A DNA stretch of 64,000 nt from Neobacillus terrae (GCF_011393025.1 NZ_JAAOEO010000010.1:124001-188000), one strand, 5' to 3'. Shown: positions 24,634-33,492, counted from the first letter of the stretch. Notes: generated from the sequence alone by a model not told the origin. Translations and numbers: made by a program.

Positions 24634-25152
24634 TTATGAATCAGACTTTAACTCCCGAAGCAATTGGAAAATTTGCCCTCTGTGATGTGCTTCGTGTTCT
24701 ATCAAATGATAAACCACCCATTCAGGGGATACGTCATAATTCTCAAGTTCACGAGGTTTACGCCAATCATTTAAATCCATTGAACGAAAATAGGAAAGAA
24801 AAACTTCACGTACCTTCTTTAGACGGTAAAAATGTTCTTCTAAGCTTTCTCCCTCAACATGAGTCATTTCTCCATCCGTTCGACTTTCTAAAGGAAATAA
24901 CGACTTGATTTCGGGGTCCCAATCAGTTCGGAGAACTTCTACATAAAGCCAATCTGCCTCAATTAAGGCGATATGATATAAGAGAGAACCAATTGACTGT
25001 CTTTCACCAATTTTTCTGTCTAGCAGGTTTTCGCTTATACCGGTTAATTCGATTATAAGCGTACGACGAACATCCTCTAAGCACCATAACCATCGGCCAA
25101 TTTCTGCTTCATATCCTGCTAATGAAAAAACATTTAAAGATTTCTTACCCAA
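24634..25152 (-). CDS. DinB-family protein
   Basis: Encodes 172 aa. Metal triad His60 (SLLYHIALIE), His153 and His157 (HLIEHEAHHRGQI), the standard DinB layout. It follows the MFS gene by 23 bases and could be co-transcribed with it, ending at the terminator at 24593. Activity unknown; bacillithiol or other thiol transfer is proposed for related proteins. Confidence 0.85.
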   Translation of the reverse strand: MGKKSLNVFSLAGYEAEIGRWLWCLEDVRRTLIIELTGISENLLDRKIGERQSIGSLLYHIALIEADWLYVEVLRTDWDPEIKSLFPLESRTDGEMTHVEGESLEEHFYRLKKVREVFLSYFRSMDLNDWRKPRELENYDVSPEWVVYHLIEHEAHHRGQIFQLLRELKSDS

Positions 25153-25175
25153 TTATTTAACCTCCCTATACTGCT

Positions 25176-26384
25176 TTAGCCTCTGTGAAGGCTGATTTTA
25201 AGGTAAAATCGATTGCCGATTAGGAAAAATAAAATACTGCCTAAGGTTATGGTCATAATGACTGTAAACATCGCAGCTCCATTGGTATGGCTTAATAGGT
25301 ACCCGCCAATGATCGGACCAACAAAGTTGCCGATTTTTCGAAACTGGCCCGCCCCAAAATACGTTCCGCGTAAATGGTCGGGTGCCAGCTGATCGATAAG
25401 AATGCTGTTGGATGGAAAAATCAGAATTTCTCCGAATGTTATTAATACGACAGAAAAAATGGCTGTAACCCACCCGTTTACGAATCCAAAACCAAATAAC
25501 CCGGCAGCCATTAAAACAGATCCTGCTATCATGACTTGCATTGGCTTAAACTTCTCGGCAAAATGGCTGATCGGCATTTGCAGAAAGACTACCATCACGG
25601 CATTAATCGTCAAAAGGACAGAAAAGATATACACCCCATTGCCCAGTTTTTCCTGAAGGAATTGCGGTATATTGGAATCCAGCTGCACATAGCCCATATT
25701 GATTAATATGATTCCGAGAACCAGATATCGCAACGCTTTATCTGTTTTAATAATTTGTAAGGCATCCATGAAAGTAACTGCTTTTTTCTTTTGTTCACTT
25801 TTAGGTAATACCAGCTTTCTCAAAAAGAAAAACAATACGACTGCGTATAGAAAATAAGTTGTCCCAGTGATCATAAAAGAGAGATTTGCTGACGTCACCG
25901 CCAAATAGGCACCCACTAAAGGACCAACGGAAGCTCCAATATTTATTGCTGTATATCTTAAGGAATAAGCCTTCATTCGATTTTTCTTATCGGTGACATC
26001 CGCCATCAATGCCTGAGAGGTTGGTTCAAAAAATGAATTGCACAGTCCGTTTAAGGCATTAAGCAGGATAAACCATCCCTGGCTGTTCGCAATGGTAAAT
26101 CCGAAATAAACACCTACCATGGCAAACAATGAAATGAGCATAATCGGTTTGCGGCCAAAACGGTCGGATAGATGACCTCCAATAAAACCCCCAACTGTAG
26201 CACTTAAAGGTCCCATCCCTACAATTAAACCGATAATAATCGGAGGGAGCTCCAAATGCTTTGATAAGTAAATAGACAAAAATGGCAAAGTCATAAATGC
26301 CGATCCTCTGGATAAAACAGTACCAAGTAACAGCACCCACACAATGGTATGAAACTGTGCGATATAATTTTTTATTTTATTCAT
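25176..26384 (-). CDS. MFS multidrug-type efflux transporter
   Basis: Encodes 402 aa with 12 helices. The motif A loop GGHLSDRFGRKPIMLISL lies between helices 2 and 3, and SRGSAFMTLPFLSIYLS in helix 1 is typical for the MdtH/YttB-like drug efflux branch. A perfect 31-bp palindrome lies 42-72 bases upstream, and a gene for an ArsR-like C-terminal domain precedes it, so expression is probably repressor-controlled. Substrate unknown. Confidence 0.82.
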   Translation of the reverse strand: MNKIKNYIAQFHTIVWVLLLGTVLSRGSAFMTLPFLSIYLSKHLELPPIIIGLIVGMGPLSATVGGFIGGHLSDRFGRKPIMLISLFAMVGVYFGFTIANSQGWFILLNALNGLCNSFFEPTSQALMADVTDKKNRMKAYSLRYTAINIGASVGPLVGAYLAVTSANLSFMITGTTYFLYAVVLFFFLRKLVLPKSEQKKKAVTFMDALQIIKTDKALRYLVLGIILINMGYVQLDSNIPQFLQEKLGNGVYIFSVLLTINAVMVVFLQMPISHFAEKFKPMQVMIAGSVLMAAGLFGFGFVNGWVTAIFSVVLITFGEILIFPSNSILIDQLAPDHLRGTYFGAGQFRKIGNFVGPIIGGYLLSHTNGAAMFTVIMTITLGSILFFLIGNRFYLKISLHRG

Positions 26385-26425
26385 GATACCCCTTTCAATT
26401 ATGTAAACCTTCTGGTTGAATTCAA

Positions 26426-26456
26426 TTAGTTTACATAATATTGTTATGTAAACTAA
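26426..26456 (-). promoter_or_regulatory. 31-bp palindromic operator before the MFS gene
   Basis: TTAGTTTACATAA-N5-TTATGTAAACTAA, perfect 13-bp arms. A further half-site ATGTAAAC lies at 26401-26408. It overlaps the stop codon of the upstream regulator-like gene and lies in the MFS leader. It could also fold as a hairpin, but no T-run follows. Confidence 0.7.
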
Positions 26457-26848
26457 TTTAAGATAAGATTAAAAAAATATTTTAATTTGAATTTCCCGAG
26501 TGGTGTTACGTTTACTGCTCTGCTTTCCTTCAACGGTTCCACCCATTCCAGCTCATAAAGTTTATGGACAATTGCTTTTCCAAGTGCACCGCCAAGATGA
26601 TATTTCTTTTCTGTCCCATCCAGGCATTTTCTTGAAAAAGAACGTTTACTCCTTCTTACTTCATCCATATTAATACCAAAATTTTTTAACAAAAGAAGAC
26701 CGGTTTCTGTTACAAGGAAATCCTGCTCACCTTCTATTAAAATAGACTTGTTAACTAAGGCTTGTGTCAAAGCCACACCGAACTCTCCGGCAAAATGATC
26801 ATAACAGGTCCTTGCCTTTTTAATCGCCTTTGCTTGTGTCGTATTCAT
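26453..26848 (-). CDS. Stand-alone C-terminal domain of an ArsR-type regulator (no DNA-binding helix)
   Basis: Encodes 131 aa. The motifs KARTCYDHFAGEFGVALTQAL, DFLVTETGLLLLKNFGI, the RSFSRKCLDGTEKKYHLGGA block and AVNVTPLGKFKLKYF match the C-terminal half of about 220-aa ArsR-family regulators, where they follow a winged-helix domain. That winged helix is missing. The gene still has an excellent ribosome binding site (CGGAGGTG four bases before ATG 26848), and no helix-turn-helix remnant was found upstream. It may be a truncated gene kept open, or a real ligand-sensing protein acting with another regulator. Confidence 0.7.
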   Translation of the reverse strand: MNTTQAKAIKKARTCYDHFAGEFGVALTQALVNKSILIEGEQDFLVTETGLLLLKNFGINMDEVRRSKRSFSRKCLDGTEKKYHLGGALGKAIVHKLYELEWVEPLKESRAVNVTPLGKFKLKYFFNLILN

Positions 26849-26942
26849 GGTACACCTCCGTGTATTCTAAATAGCCATACGGACTAGATACTATATTCTA
26901 AATTTTTATAGTAATAACCTCTTTTTTTTATTAAAATAAAAA

Positions 26943-26972
26943 AACGCTGTTTGGCTAGTGCTGTACAGCGTT
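26943..26972 (-). terminator. Rho-independent terminator
   Basis: AACGCTGT and ACAGCGTT with a 14-base loop; TTTTTATTTTAAT follows on the minus strand. Confidence 0.65.
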
Positions 26973-27009
26973 GATTTATACTATTTCTAGACTCCTTAGA
27001 ATACCAGCC

Positions 27010-27510
27010 TTAATTCTTTTTCTTTTTCTGTAAATATCTCAGATAAGAAAAGTTCTCCTTGTATCCGACTGCTTTATATTTTTCTGTTACTTTAATGGAA
27101 AAAGGAAAAAAGCTAAAGTTCATGATCCTTCTTTTTTGTTGCCAAATATACTGCCCTGTTTCGAGGCGCTGGATTTTGTTCCGTTTAAAAATTCTAATGA
27201 ATACCTGGATATTTTTTATGCCTGTGTGCTAAAGGTATTCCTCATCTATTCTCCATTCGCCCCTCTTCCAATGAAGGAAACTAGTAAAAGGAAGGATTAA
27301 TAAAACCAGTATTAAAGATGACCAGCCAAACGAACAAAAAACGCGCAGGAGAAAACAGTTTCCAAAATCGTATTGGGAACAAGATATCCAAAAAGGCTTG
27401 CTTTATAGAGTTTTTTGATTTGAGTAAACATGGCATCAGGAAAAATATCCAGATTTTTTTTCCATAATTTCCGTTCAATGGACGGATAGAGCAGTATCCT
27501 TGAATCACCA
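27010..27510 (-). pseudogene. Decayed gene of unknown family
   Basis: Protein-like text is split over frames. One frame reads DSRILLYPSIERKLWKKNLD, IFPDAMFTQIKKLYKASLFG, then a hydrophobic run and a stop. Another reads GIKNIQVFIRIFKRNKIQ, RLETGQYIWQQKRRIMNF and VTEKYKAVGYKENFSYLR before TAA at 27010. No start with a ribosome binding site joins them. The pieces look like one broken protein with a membrane segment in the middle. Confidence 0.45.
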
Positions 27511-27580
27511 GTTTCCGCCTTTCTATTAGAGCATAAGTAAAATAGGAATTAATATTTCTAACACTACTTTACATCAAAAT

Positions 27581-27606
27581 ATCCTCGCGCTTATTAGCGC
27601 GAGGAT
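27581..27606 (-). terminator. Strong hairpin terminator
   Basis: ATCCTCGCGC and GCGCGAGGAT, 10-bp perfect stem, 6-base loop. It lies directly after the globin remnant, in the same position as the terminator of the intact globin at 29233. Confidence 0.75.
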
Positions 27607-27608
27607 TC

Positions 27609-27712
27609 CTATTCTCTATCCGGACTTTTTACCATAATACCTTCAACCTGCGTTAGCCCTTCATTAAAAAGGCTAACACAGGTACATTCCATAATTCATT
27701 AAAGGATTTTTC
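27609..27712 (-). pseudogene. Remnant of a second truncated-haemoglobin gene
   Basis: The 3' end reads LTQVEGIMVKSPDRE then TAG, against LTQVAGIMVNSPDRE in the intact globin at 29261-29665. Upstream, ELWNVPVLAFLMKG aligns with GLWDEPAGQAFYER. The N-terminal part is gone, and a frame disturbance is needed to align the two halves. Confidence 0.65.
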
Positions 27713-27750
27713 ATCCAACAGCAAGTAGACTTATTGCTGACTTTACCTTG

Positions 27751-28959
27751 TTAAGGGTTTGGAAACCTTAATATAACGGTTGTTCCTTCATCCAATATAC
27801 TTTGAAAGTGAATCGTCCCGTGGTATTTCTCTACTATTTGATAACAAATCATCAAACCCAATCCTGTCCCTTTACTTTTAAGTGTATAAAAGGGGGTACC
27901 AAGCGACTTAACTTCTAATTCTGACATTCCTCTTCCAGAATCTATTATTCTGATCTCGACATAATCCTTTATCTTTTCAGCCTGGACAAACACAGTTTCC
28001 CCTATTTTAGAAGCCTCGACTGCGTTCTTTACAAGATTTGTGATTAACTGTTTAAACTCAATAATATTTGCCACCACATAGCAATCTTCTAGGACATTTA
28101 CCTCAATTTTATTGTCATGTAATAGCCCGTAGGAATAGAGTATGTCTGTAACATTTTGGAGAACGTCTTTTACATCTATGGTATTAAGCTTCTTTTCATT
28201 ATCCGGTTTTGCAAAAGTCAAAAAATGTGAAATAACATGTTCTGCTGTTTTCAACTCTTCCATCATCAAAGAAAAATTTCTTTTTACATCAGGATTAAAG
28301 GAAACATCTTCCGTATACAGCTGCAAAAAACCTTGAACTACCGTCAGTGGATTTCTAATTTCGTGTGCAACTGCAGCTGCCAGCTGCCCAGTCGTTTTCA
28401 AACGCTCCTGATGCTGTATTTGTTCATAATAAGTTTTCAGTTTTTGTATTCTTATCGATGATAAATAAAAAATAAGATATAAGATGATTTGACTTCCTAC
28501 AAAATTAGCAATATTACCTAGAAGATCTATTTTTATTTGTGGGAATATTTTTCCTTGGTCAATAAAAATAATATAACTAAATGCTGCTGTTATTGATAGA
28601 CTGTTGAGGATTAAAGAAAAATAAAATAGCTTGGAATCAAAAAAGAAAATGGAAATAGCCGGAATAAAACATAAAAAAATAAACGTTGACCATGTTTCAG
28701 GATATAAAAAGAAAATTAAATAGAAATAAGACGAGGCTACTAATATAATGATCATTCTAAAAATTTGTGTTTCAAATCTCGGATAGAGCACTAAACAGGC
28801 AGATAGGACAACAAAAAGGACAATATGCCAAGAGTATCCTACCCCAAGTTCCCCCATTCGTGGATTACCAATGAATAACCCCATTGACATTAGGATAATA
28901 ATTATAAGTATAGAACTATAATATAATTTCAGATTGATATTAATATAAAATTCTTTCAT
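27751..28959 (-). CDS. Membrane sensor histidine kinase (sporulation-kinase-like)
   Basis: Encodes 402 aa. About six membrane helices (residues 12-168) are followed by the dimerisation domain with His199 in VAHEIRNPLTVVQGFL. The ATPase domain carries NLVKNAVEAS (N box), IIDSGRGM (G1) and SKGTGLGLMICYQI (G2). The HEIRNPLT box and multi-helix sensor resemble KinB-type kinases that feed the Spo0F phosphorelay. No response regulator gene is adjacent, which is also usual for such orphan kinases. Start ATG 28959 follows AAAGGTG. Confidence 0.88.
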   Translation of the reverse strand: MKEFYININLKLYYSSILIIIILMSMGLFIGNPRMGELGVGYSWHIVLFVVLSACLVLYPRFETQIFRMIIILVASSYFYLIFFLYPETWSTFIFLCFIPAISIFFFDSKLFYFSLILNSLSITAAFSYIIFIDQGKIFPQIKIDLLGNIANFVGSQIILYLIFYLSSIRIQKLKTYYEQIQHQERLKTTGQLAAAVAHEIRNPLTVVQGFLQLYTEDVSFNPDVKRNFSLMMEELKTAEHVISHFLTFAKPDNEKKLNTIDVKDVLQNVTDILYSYGLLHDNKIEVNVLEDCYVVANIIEFKQLITNLVKNAVEASKIGETVFVQAEKIKDYVEIRIIDSGRGMSELEVKSLGTPFYTLKSKGTGLGLMICYQIVEKYHGTIHFQSILDEGTTVILRFPNP

Positions 28960-29232
28960 ATATACACCTTTTGATCTTAGTCTTTGTATTAGTTTATTCT
29001 TTCTCGTAGCAACCTCTATATGTATTTTTTTAATCCAATAAAAATATTTTAGGATAAGATACCCATATTATCTCTTTATTCTCATATTATTACAAGCTTC
29101 CCATAAAATATGTTTCCTATTACTTTAAAACTACTTTTAATTTTCAAGATTATTTAATCTTGCTTTTCATATAGGTGGAACCTACTTCTTTTGTTAGTAG
29201 AAACCTTATCCAATAATGCTATCAAAAGAAAA

Positions 29233-29259
29233 AATCCTCCCACTTATTAGGGGAGGATT
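29233..29259 (-). terminator. Terminator of the globin gene
   Basis: AATCCTCCC and GGGAGGATT (9 bp); TTTTCTTTTG follows on the minus strand. Confidence 0.78.
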
Positions 29260-29260
29260 C

Positions 29261-29665
29261 CTATTCTCTATCCGGGCTATTGACCATAATTCCTGCCACT
29301 TGGGTAAGCCTTTCATAAAAAGCCTGTCCAGCAGGTTCATCCCATAAACCTATTTCTTTGAAGGCTTCCTTCATGCAGCGCAGCCAGCTCTGTGCTCTTT
29401 TCGGTGTAACTTCAAATGGCATATGCCGATGTCTCATCGCTGGCGGGCCAAATTCCTGACTGTAAAGTGCGGGCCCTCCTAAAAATTGTGGCAGAAACAA
29501 TCTCTGCTTCCTCTTAATTTCTTCCATATCTCCTACAAACAGTGGTGCCAGATTTGGATCCTTATATACTCTTGGATAAAAAGCATCCACAAGCTTTTCG
29601 ATCGTCTCCTGTCCCCCAATTTCGGTGTAAAGTTCTCTAAATTGATATTCCACTGTAATCACCAC
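29261..29665 (-). CDS. Group II truncated haemoglobin (YjbI-like)
   Basis: Encodes up to 134 aa. Group II globin marks: AFYPRVYKDPNLAPLF with the distal-side Tyr, KRKQRLFLPQFLGGPALYS, the proximal His in MRHRHMPFEVT, and the conserved Trp in AQSWLRCMKEA. Such globins bind O2 or NO and act in oxygen or nitrosative stress handling. The start is ambiguous: GTG at 29665, 29662 or 29653; the last has GGTG seven bases upstream. An Fnr-like site centred at -41.5 implies induction under low oxygen. Confidence 0.88.
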   Translation of the reverse strand: MVITVEYQFRELYTEIGGQETIEKLVDAFYPRVYKDPNLAPLFVGDMEEIKRKQRLFLPQFLGGPALYSQEFGPPAMRHRHMPFEVTPKRAQSWLRCMKEAFKEIGLWDEPAGQAFYERLTQVAGIMVNSPDRE

Positions 29666-29682
29666 ACTTAATTTTTCCTTTT

Positions 29683-29725
29683 ATTATATAGCTATATCAT
29701 GTCACTAATAGTGATTTATATCACA
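29683..29725 (-). promoter_or_regulatory. Fnr/CRP-family site with class II promoter geometry
   Basis: On the minus strand TGTGATATAAATCACT (29710-29725) matches TGTGA-N6-TCACA at all but the last base. A TATAAT box is at 29683-29688. If its first T is -12, the centre of the Fnr site is at exactly -41.5, the classical activating position. The globin start is 18 or more bases downstream of the -10 box. Confidence 0.68.
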
Positions 29726-29910
29726 CCAATAGAAATATGTATCTGTTATAAAATATAAAGTGAAATTAAAAGGGTTATATTGTTGGAATGGATTTGCAGT
29801 ATTATTATTGATCGTCTTGTTAGAAGGCTGTAAAAAAGGACCTTTTGCTTTTTGCATTAGAAAAGGATTCATCCACTGCCTGACAGGATTTAACGATAAA
29901 GTAGATAAAA

Positions 29911-29936
29911 AATGACGTGTGAGTTCACACGTCATT
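29911..29936. terminator. Terminator after DUF445 gene
   Basis: AATGACGTGTG and CACACGTCATT with an AGTT loop, T-run on the plus strand and A-run on the other side. It is 10 bases past the DUF445 stop codon. It could also end a plus-strand 51-codon open frame (29752-29912) that lacks a ribosome binding site. Confidence 0.8.
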
Positions 29937-29945
29937 TTTATTGTC

Positions 29946-31202
29946 TTAGACAAAAAACTTAATAACAGTCAGGATTACCCCAATAAAAAATCCGCAAATG
30001 GCTCCATTTACACGGATCCATTGGAGATCCTTCCCTACGTTATTTTCCAGCATATCGATAAGTGTTTCATTATCGAGTTTATCAAGATTTTCTTTTACAA
30101 GTTGTCCAATCTTAGCATGGTTTGCGTCAATCAAAAGGAAAATTTGATTTTGAATCCATGTTTCAACAGAATCCATTTTTTCTGGTACTTCTCTTATTTC
30201 ATTAATAAACTTTCTTACAAAGGAAAGAACGTACTGATCTACAAATTCATCTTGTTCTATAATGCTGATCAATTTGTTTTGCAGCTGTGTTAAAATAGCT
30301 CCTATTTGCTTTGCTGGGCTCCAATTGTGAAGCAGTGTTTCCTTCCAATTGTTTATATCATTGACAAGCTCTTTTTTCTCTTCAAAGTTTCTAAGCTCTC
30401 TGCGAATTCGATTGAGGATTAAATGCCTGTAAGGATTATCCTCCTTTTGCAGGAGAAGAATTCTTTCTAGAAAAAACGGCTGAAGCATGTTGCCTAGTTT
30501 TTCCTCGTTCAGCATATTGCTAAAGGTGCTGATCGCCATTTTTAAGAAACCATCAGCTTGCGTGTTATCCAGCAGCTGTTTCGCCATCTTACCGATTTTA
30601 AACTTTGTTTCTTCATCACTTATCCACTTTTCAGTCTCAACAAGAACGTAGTCTAATGCTTTTGAATCTAGTTTTCTGTCTAAGGCTTCCTGAATAAGTT
30701 TTTGAAGCAGAGTGATTACATCTAAACGGCTTAGATATTCCTTTAACTCTTTTTCAAGAAAAACAGCCATTTTTTCTATATTAACTAAGCCAATTGCCTG
30801 GAGTAACAGACGTCTAATCCACTTTTTAATCAAATCAGTTTCTATTTGTTTTTCTGCGATGCTAAATACTTTCTCGGCAATCTTAATCTGCTTGATTTTC
30901 CCCTGGATACTTTCTTTTGTCAGCCAGTCATTTTCAAGCATGTTAATGAGTGCGCCAATCATTCGATCACGATTCTTTGGAAGCAATGCCGTGTGTGGTA
31001 TAGGAATACCAAGTGGATGCCGGAATAGAGCTGTGACGGCGAACCAATCGGCAAGTCCTCCCACTAGGCCGGCTTCAAATCCGCCTTGCAATAAACGGCC
31101 AATAAGAGAATCTTGAAATGGTATGGTGGCGAGAAAGCCAACGGCCATAATGGCCAGTGAAATTTTTGCGAAGTACTTTGATTTTTTGTGTTGTTTTGCC
31201 AT
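29946..31202 (-). CDS. DUF445 family membrane protein
   Basis: Encodes 418 aa from ATG 31202 (GAGGG five bases upstream). N-terminal helix ISLAIMAVGFLATIP, then the family signature GGFEAGLVGGLADWFAVTALFRHPLGIPIPHT (residues about 40-70, here split only by description), a long helical soluble body and a C-terminal membrane helix FFIGVILTVIKFF. DUF445 proteins (YheB, YpjA-like) are conserved in Bacilli with unknown function, often linked to the spore or envelope. Confidence 0.85.
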   Translation of the reverse strand: MAKQHKKSKYFAKISLAIMAVGFLATIPFQDSLIGRLLQGGFEAGLVGGLADWFAVTALFRHPLGIPIPHTALLPKNRDRMIGALINMLENDWLTKESIQGKIKQIKIAEKVFSIAEKQIETDLIKKWIRRLLLQAIGLVNIEKMAVFLEKELKEYLSRLDVITLLQKLIQEALDRKLDSKALDYVLVETEKWISDEETKFKIGKMAKQLLDNTQADGFLKMAISTFSNMLNEEKLGNMLQPFFLERILLLQKEDNPYRHLILNRIRRELRNFEEKKELVNDINNWKETLLHNWSPAKQIGAILTQLQNKLISIIEQDEFVDQYVLSFVRKFINEIREVPEKMDSVETWIQNQIFLLIDANHAKIGQLVKENLDKLDNETLIDMLENNVGKDLQWIRVNGAICGFFIGVILTVIKFFV

Positions 31203-31295
31203 AGAATCCCTCGGATATTCATTAAATTTACTTAACCATAATACCATTGTTATAACACTTTTTTAAAATAACTTGTATCAAAAGTTTTAAAAAGA

Positions 31296-31316
31296 CCAAT
31301 CAGAAATTCTGATTGG
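31296..31316 (-). terminator. Terminator of kimA
   Basis: CCAATCAGA and TCTGATTGG around AAT; TCTTTTTAAAAC follows on the minus strand. Confidence 0.8.
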
Positions 31317-31330
31317 CTAGGGTTCATGCT

Positions 31331-33157
31331 TTATTTTTTCAAATGATACGGTACGGTTGTTACTATAACATTCCTGCGGTAGAGCAAAAAGCCCCTTATT
31401 AACAGACTGGACTGATTATGGAGAAAATTTTGCCAGCCTTTTTTCGGTATAAACTGCGGAATTAAGACGGTAACACGGTGATTATATTCAGCTGCTTTAT
31501 GTTCCACAGTATCGATAAATTTCGTCAGCGGCTGAACGATACTCCTATAGTGTGAATGTAATGTGACCAATCGTACATCGGGCTGCCACTTTTTCCACTT
31601 CTTTTCAAATTCCGCTTCAGTTTCACGGTCAAAGGCTACATATACAGCAATTAATTGAACCGTTCCCAGCGACTTCGCATAAACTAATGAGTTTTCAACC
31701 ACATGAGTAATACCCGCAACCGGGACAATCATGACATTTCCTTCGATTGGCGGTATTGGCTCATTATTGCTTAAGCTTAGCTGTTCTCCGACTGCATTAT
31801 AATGTTTTTTGATTGCGTGAAATAGCAGAACGATTAACGGAAGAAAAATCAGGACAGACCATACCTGCCCAAACTTAGTAATAAAAAAGATCATCATGAC
31901 CAGAAAACTGATCAAGGCCCCAACAAAGTTGATGATTAATTTTACTAACCATCCCTGCGGTTTTTCCCGGACCCATTTTACGAGCATACCTGTCTGAGAA
32001 AGAGTAAAAGGAATAAATACCCCTACTGCATAAAGAGGAATCAATTGTTCTGTCCGGCCTTTAAATACAATAATCAAAATGATGGCCATAACAGCGAGGA
32101 AGATGATTCCATTAGAATAACCCAGCCGATCCCCTCTTATAGTAAACATCCTGGCTATATACTTATCTTTTGCCAAATTAACAGCCAGCAAAGGAAAAGC
32201 AGAATAACCAGTGTTTGCTGCCAGAACCAGGATCATGGCGGTTGTAGCTTGGATAAAGTAATACATATAATTACGGCCAAATGTCTTAGCTGTTATTTGG
32301 GAAACCACTGTTTCTTTTTCCTGAGGGACAATTCCGTAGTAATACGCTAAATATACGATACCAGTAAACAGTACTGCAAGAATGAATCCCATTGCCATCA
32401 AGGTTTTCGCTGCATTTTTAGGTGCCGGATCTTTAAAGTTAGGAATCGCGTTCGAAATGGCTTCTACACCCGTTAAAGCAGAACAACCCGATGCAAATGC
32501 TCTAAGTAGTAAAAATAAAGTGATACCAGCAACAGGCGTTCCAATCGGTGAATGTGCATCTGCTGGTACGGCTCCAGTTACAATGTGATAAATACCAACA
32601 ATGATTAAAATAACAAGGGCCAGGACAAATAAATAAACCGGATAAGCTAAAACAGACGCCGATTCAGTTATCCCTCTTAGATTTAAGATGGTAATGAATA
32701 TGACTAATATAATGGCAATCAAGACGTTGTATGGATGCAATGATGGAAAAGCCGAAGTAATAGCATCGGTACCAGCTGACACACTTACAGCCACGGTTAA
32801 AATATAATCAACCAACAATGAACCGCCTGCTATTAATCCAGGATTTTCACCAAGGTTCTCCTTAGAAACAACATAGGCTCCTCCGCCATGCGGATAGGCA
32901 TAGATAATTTGCCGGTATGACAGGATTAACGCTAATAATAGAAATAAAACCCCTATCGCTATAGGAATTGAATACCAAAACGCGATAGCACTTATCGAAA
33001 CCAGGACAAGAAGAATCTGCTCTGGGCCATAAGCCACTGACGAAAGGGCGTCAGATGAAAGAATAGCCAATGCCTTTACTTTATTTAATTTTTGTTCCCC
33101 TAATTCATGTGATTTTAAAGGTCTTCCAATCAAAAACCTTTTTAGCGCATTAAACAA
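31331..33157 (-). CDS. kimA: High-affinity potassium importer KimA (YdaO)
   Basis: Encodes 608 aa, essentially the length of B. subtilis KimA (607). Twelve membrane helices of the APC superfamily fold, with ILSSDALSSVAYGPEQIL in helix 1, YAYPHGGGAYVVSKENLG, and SGCSALTGVEAISNAIP. A C-terminal cytosolic universal-stress-like domain (about residues 470-608) carries NVMIVPVAGITHVVENSL; in KimA this domain binds c-di-AMP and inhibits transport. A c-di-AMP riboswitch precedes the gene, so both synthesis and activity are controlled by the same nucleotide. Confidence 0.93.
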   Translation of the reverse strand: MFNALKRFLIGRPLKSHELGEQKLNKVKALAILSSDALSSVAYGPEQILLVLVSISAIAFWYSIPIAIGVLFLLLALILSYRQIIYAYPHGGGAYVVSKENLGENPGLIAGGSLLVDYILTVAVSVSAGTDAITSAFPSLHPYNVLIAIILVIFITILNLRGITESASVLAYPVYLFVLALVILIIVGIYHIVTGAVPADAHSPIGTPVAGITLFLLLRAFASGCSALTGVEAISNAIPNFKDPAPKNAAKTLMAMGFILAVLFTGIVYLAYYYGIVPQEKETVVSQITAKTFGRNYMYYFIQATTAMILVLAANTGYSAFPLLAVNLAKDKYIARMFTIRGDRLGYSNGIIFLAVMAIILIIVFKGRTEQLIPLYAVGVFIPFTLSQTGMLVKWVREKPQGWLVKLIINFVGALISFLVMMIFFITKFGQVWSVLIFLPLIVLLFHAIKKHYNAVGEQLSLSNNEPIPPIEGNVMIVPVAGITHVVENSLVYAKSLGTVQLIAVYVAFDRETEAEFEKKWKKWQPDVRLVTLHSHYRSIVQPLTKFIDTVEHKAAEYNHRVTVLIPQFIPKKGWQNFLHNQSSLLIRGFLLYRRNVIVTTVPYHLKK

Positions 33158-33244
33158 TCAATTCCGCCCCCATAAAATTTTTTTCTTTTGTATAATTCCC
33201 TGTTTTTTTAAAAACAATCAGAGACAAGTTTTATTATTTTTGAA

Positions 33245-33440
33245 ATAAAAAAGCCCTCCAGGCATAGTAAGTTGCCCAGTGGACTAAGTTTCCTCGTCTC
33301 ACCAGTTTTCACTTCCTCTCCTGTTACGCTTACGAGGTTAGCTGTCGGGTTCGGGCCATAAGAGTAGCCCTTCCTGTTTAAGGATTCACCCCAGTGGAAA
33401 CCACAATCACGGGTCCCCCGCTCCATAAGGATTAAGCGAA
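33245..33440 (-). promoter_or_regulatory. c-di-AMP riboswitch (ydaO/yuaA type) with terminator
   Basis: Minus-strand leader of kimA. Class landmarks in order: CGCTTAATC start, GGAGCGGGGGACCC, GGGGTGAAT, and the highly conserved CCGAACCCGACAGCTAACC followed by CTCGTAAGCG. A terminator formed by the AGTCCACTGGGC/GCCTGGAGGGCT region and a T6 run closes the element near 33246. High c-di-AMP favours termination and lowers kimA expression in the known class. Confidence 0.93.
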
Positions 33441-33463
33441 TTAGAAATATGAAACTGATTTTG

Positions 33464-33492
33464 ATAATACTCCTATCATTTCCATTTGTAAA
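33464..33492 (-). promoter_or_regulatory. SigA-type promoter of the riboswitch-kimA transcript
   Basis: TTTACA (33487-33492), 17 bases, TATTAT (33464-33469) on the minus strand; the start point would fall about 20 bases before the riboswitch. Confidence 0.65.

Noticed and set aside
29752..29912. About 51-codon plus-strand frame with a hydrophobic stretch and Cys residues, ending at a terminator
   Set aside because: No ribosome binding site and no good start codon; kept only as a remark at the terminator.
33208..33426. 72-aa minus-strand open frame
   Set aside because: It lies inside the c-di-AMP riboswitch; the sequence is explained by the conserved RNA, with no ribosome binding site.
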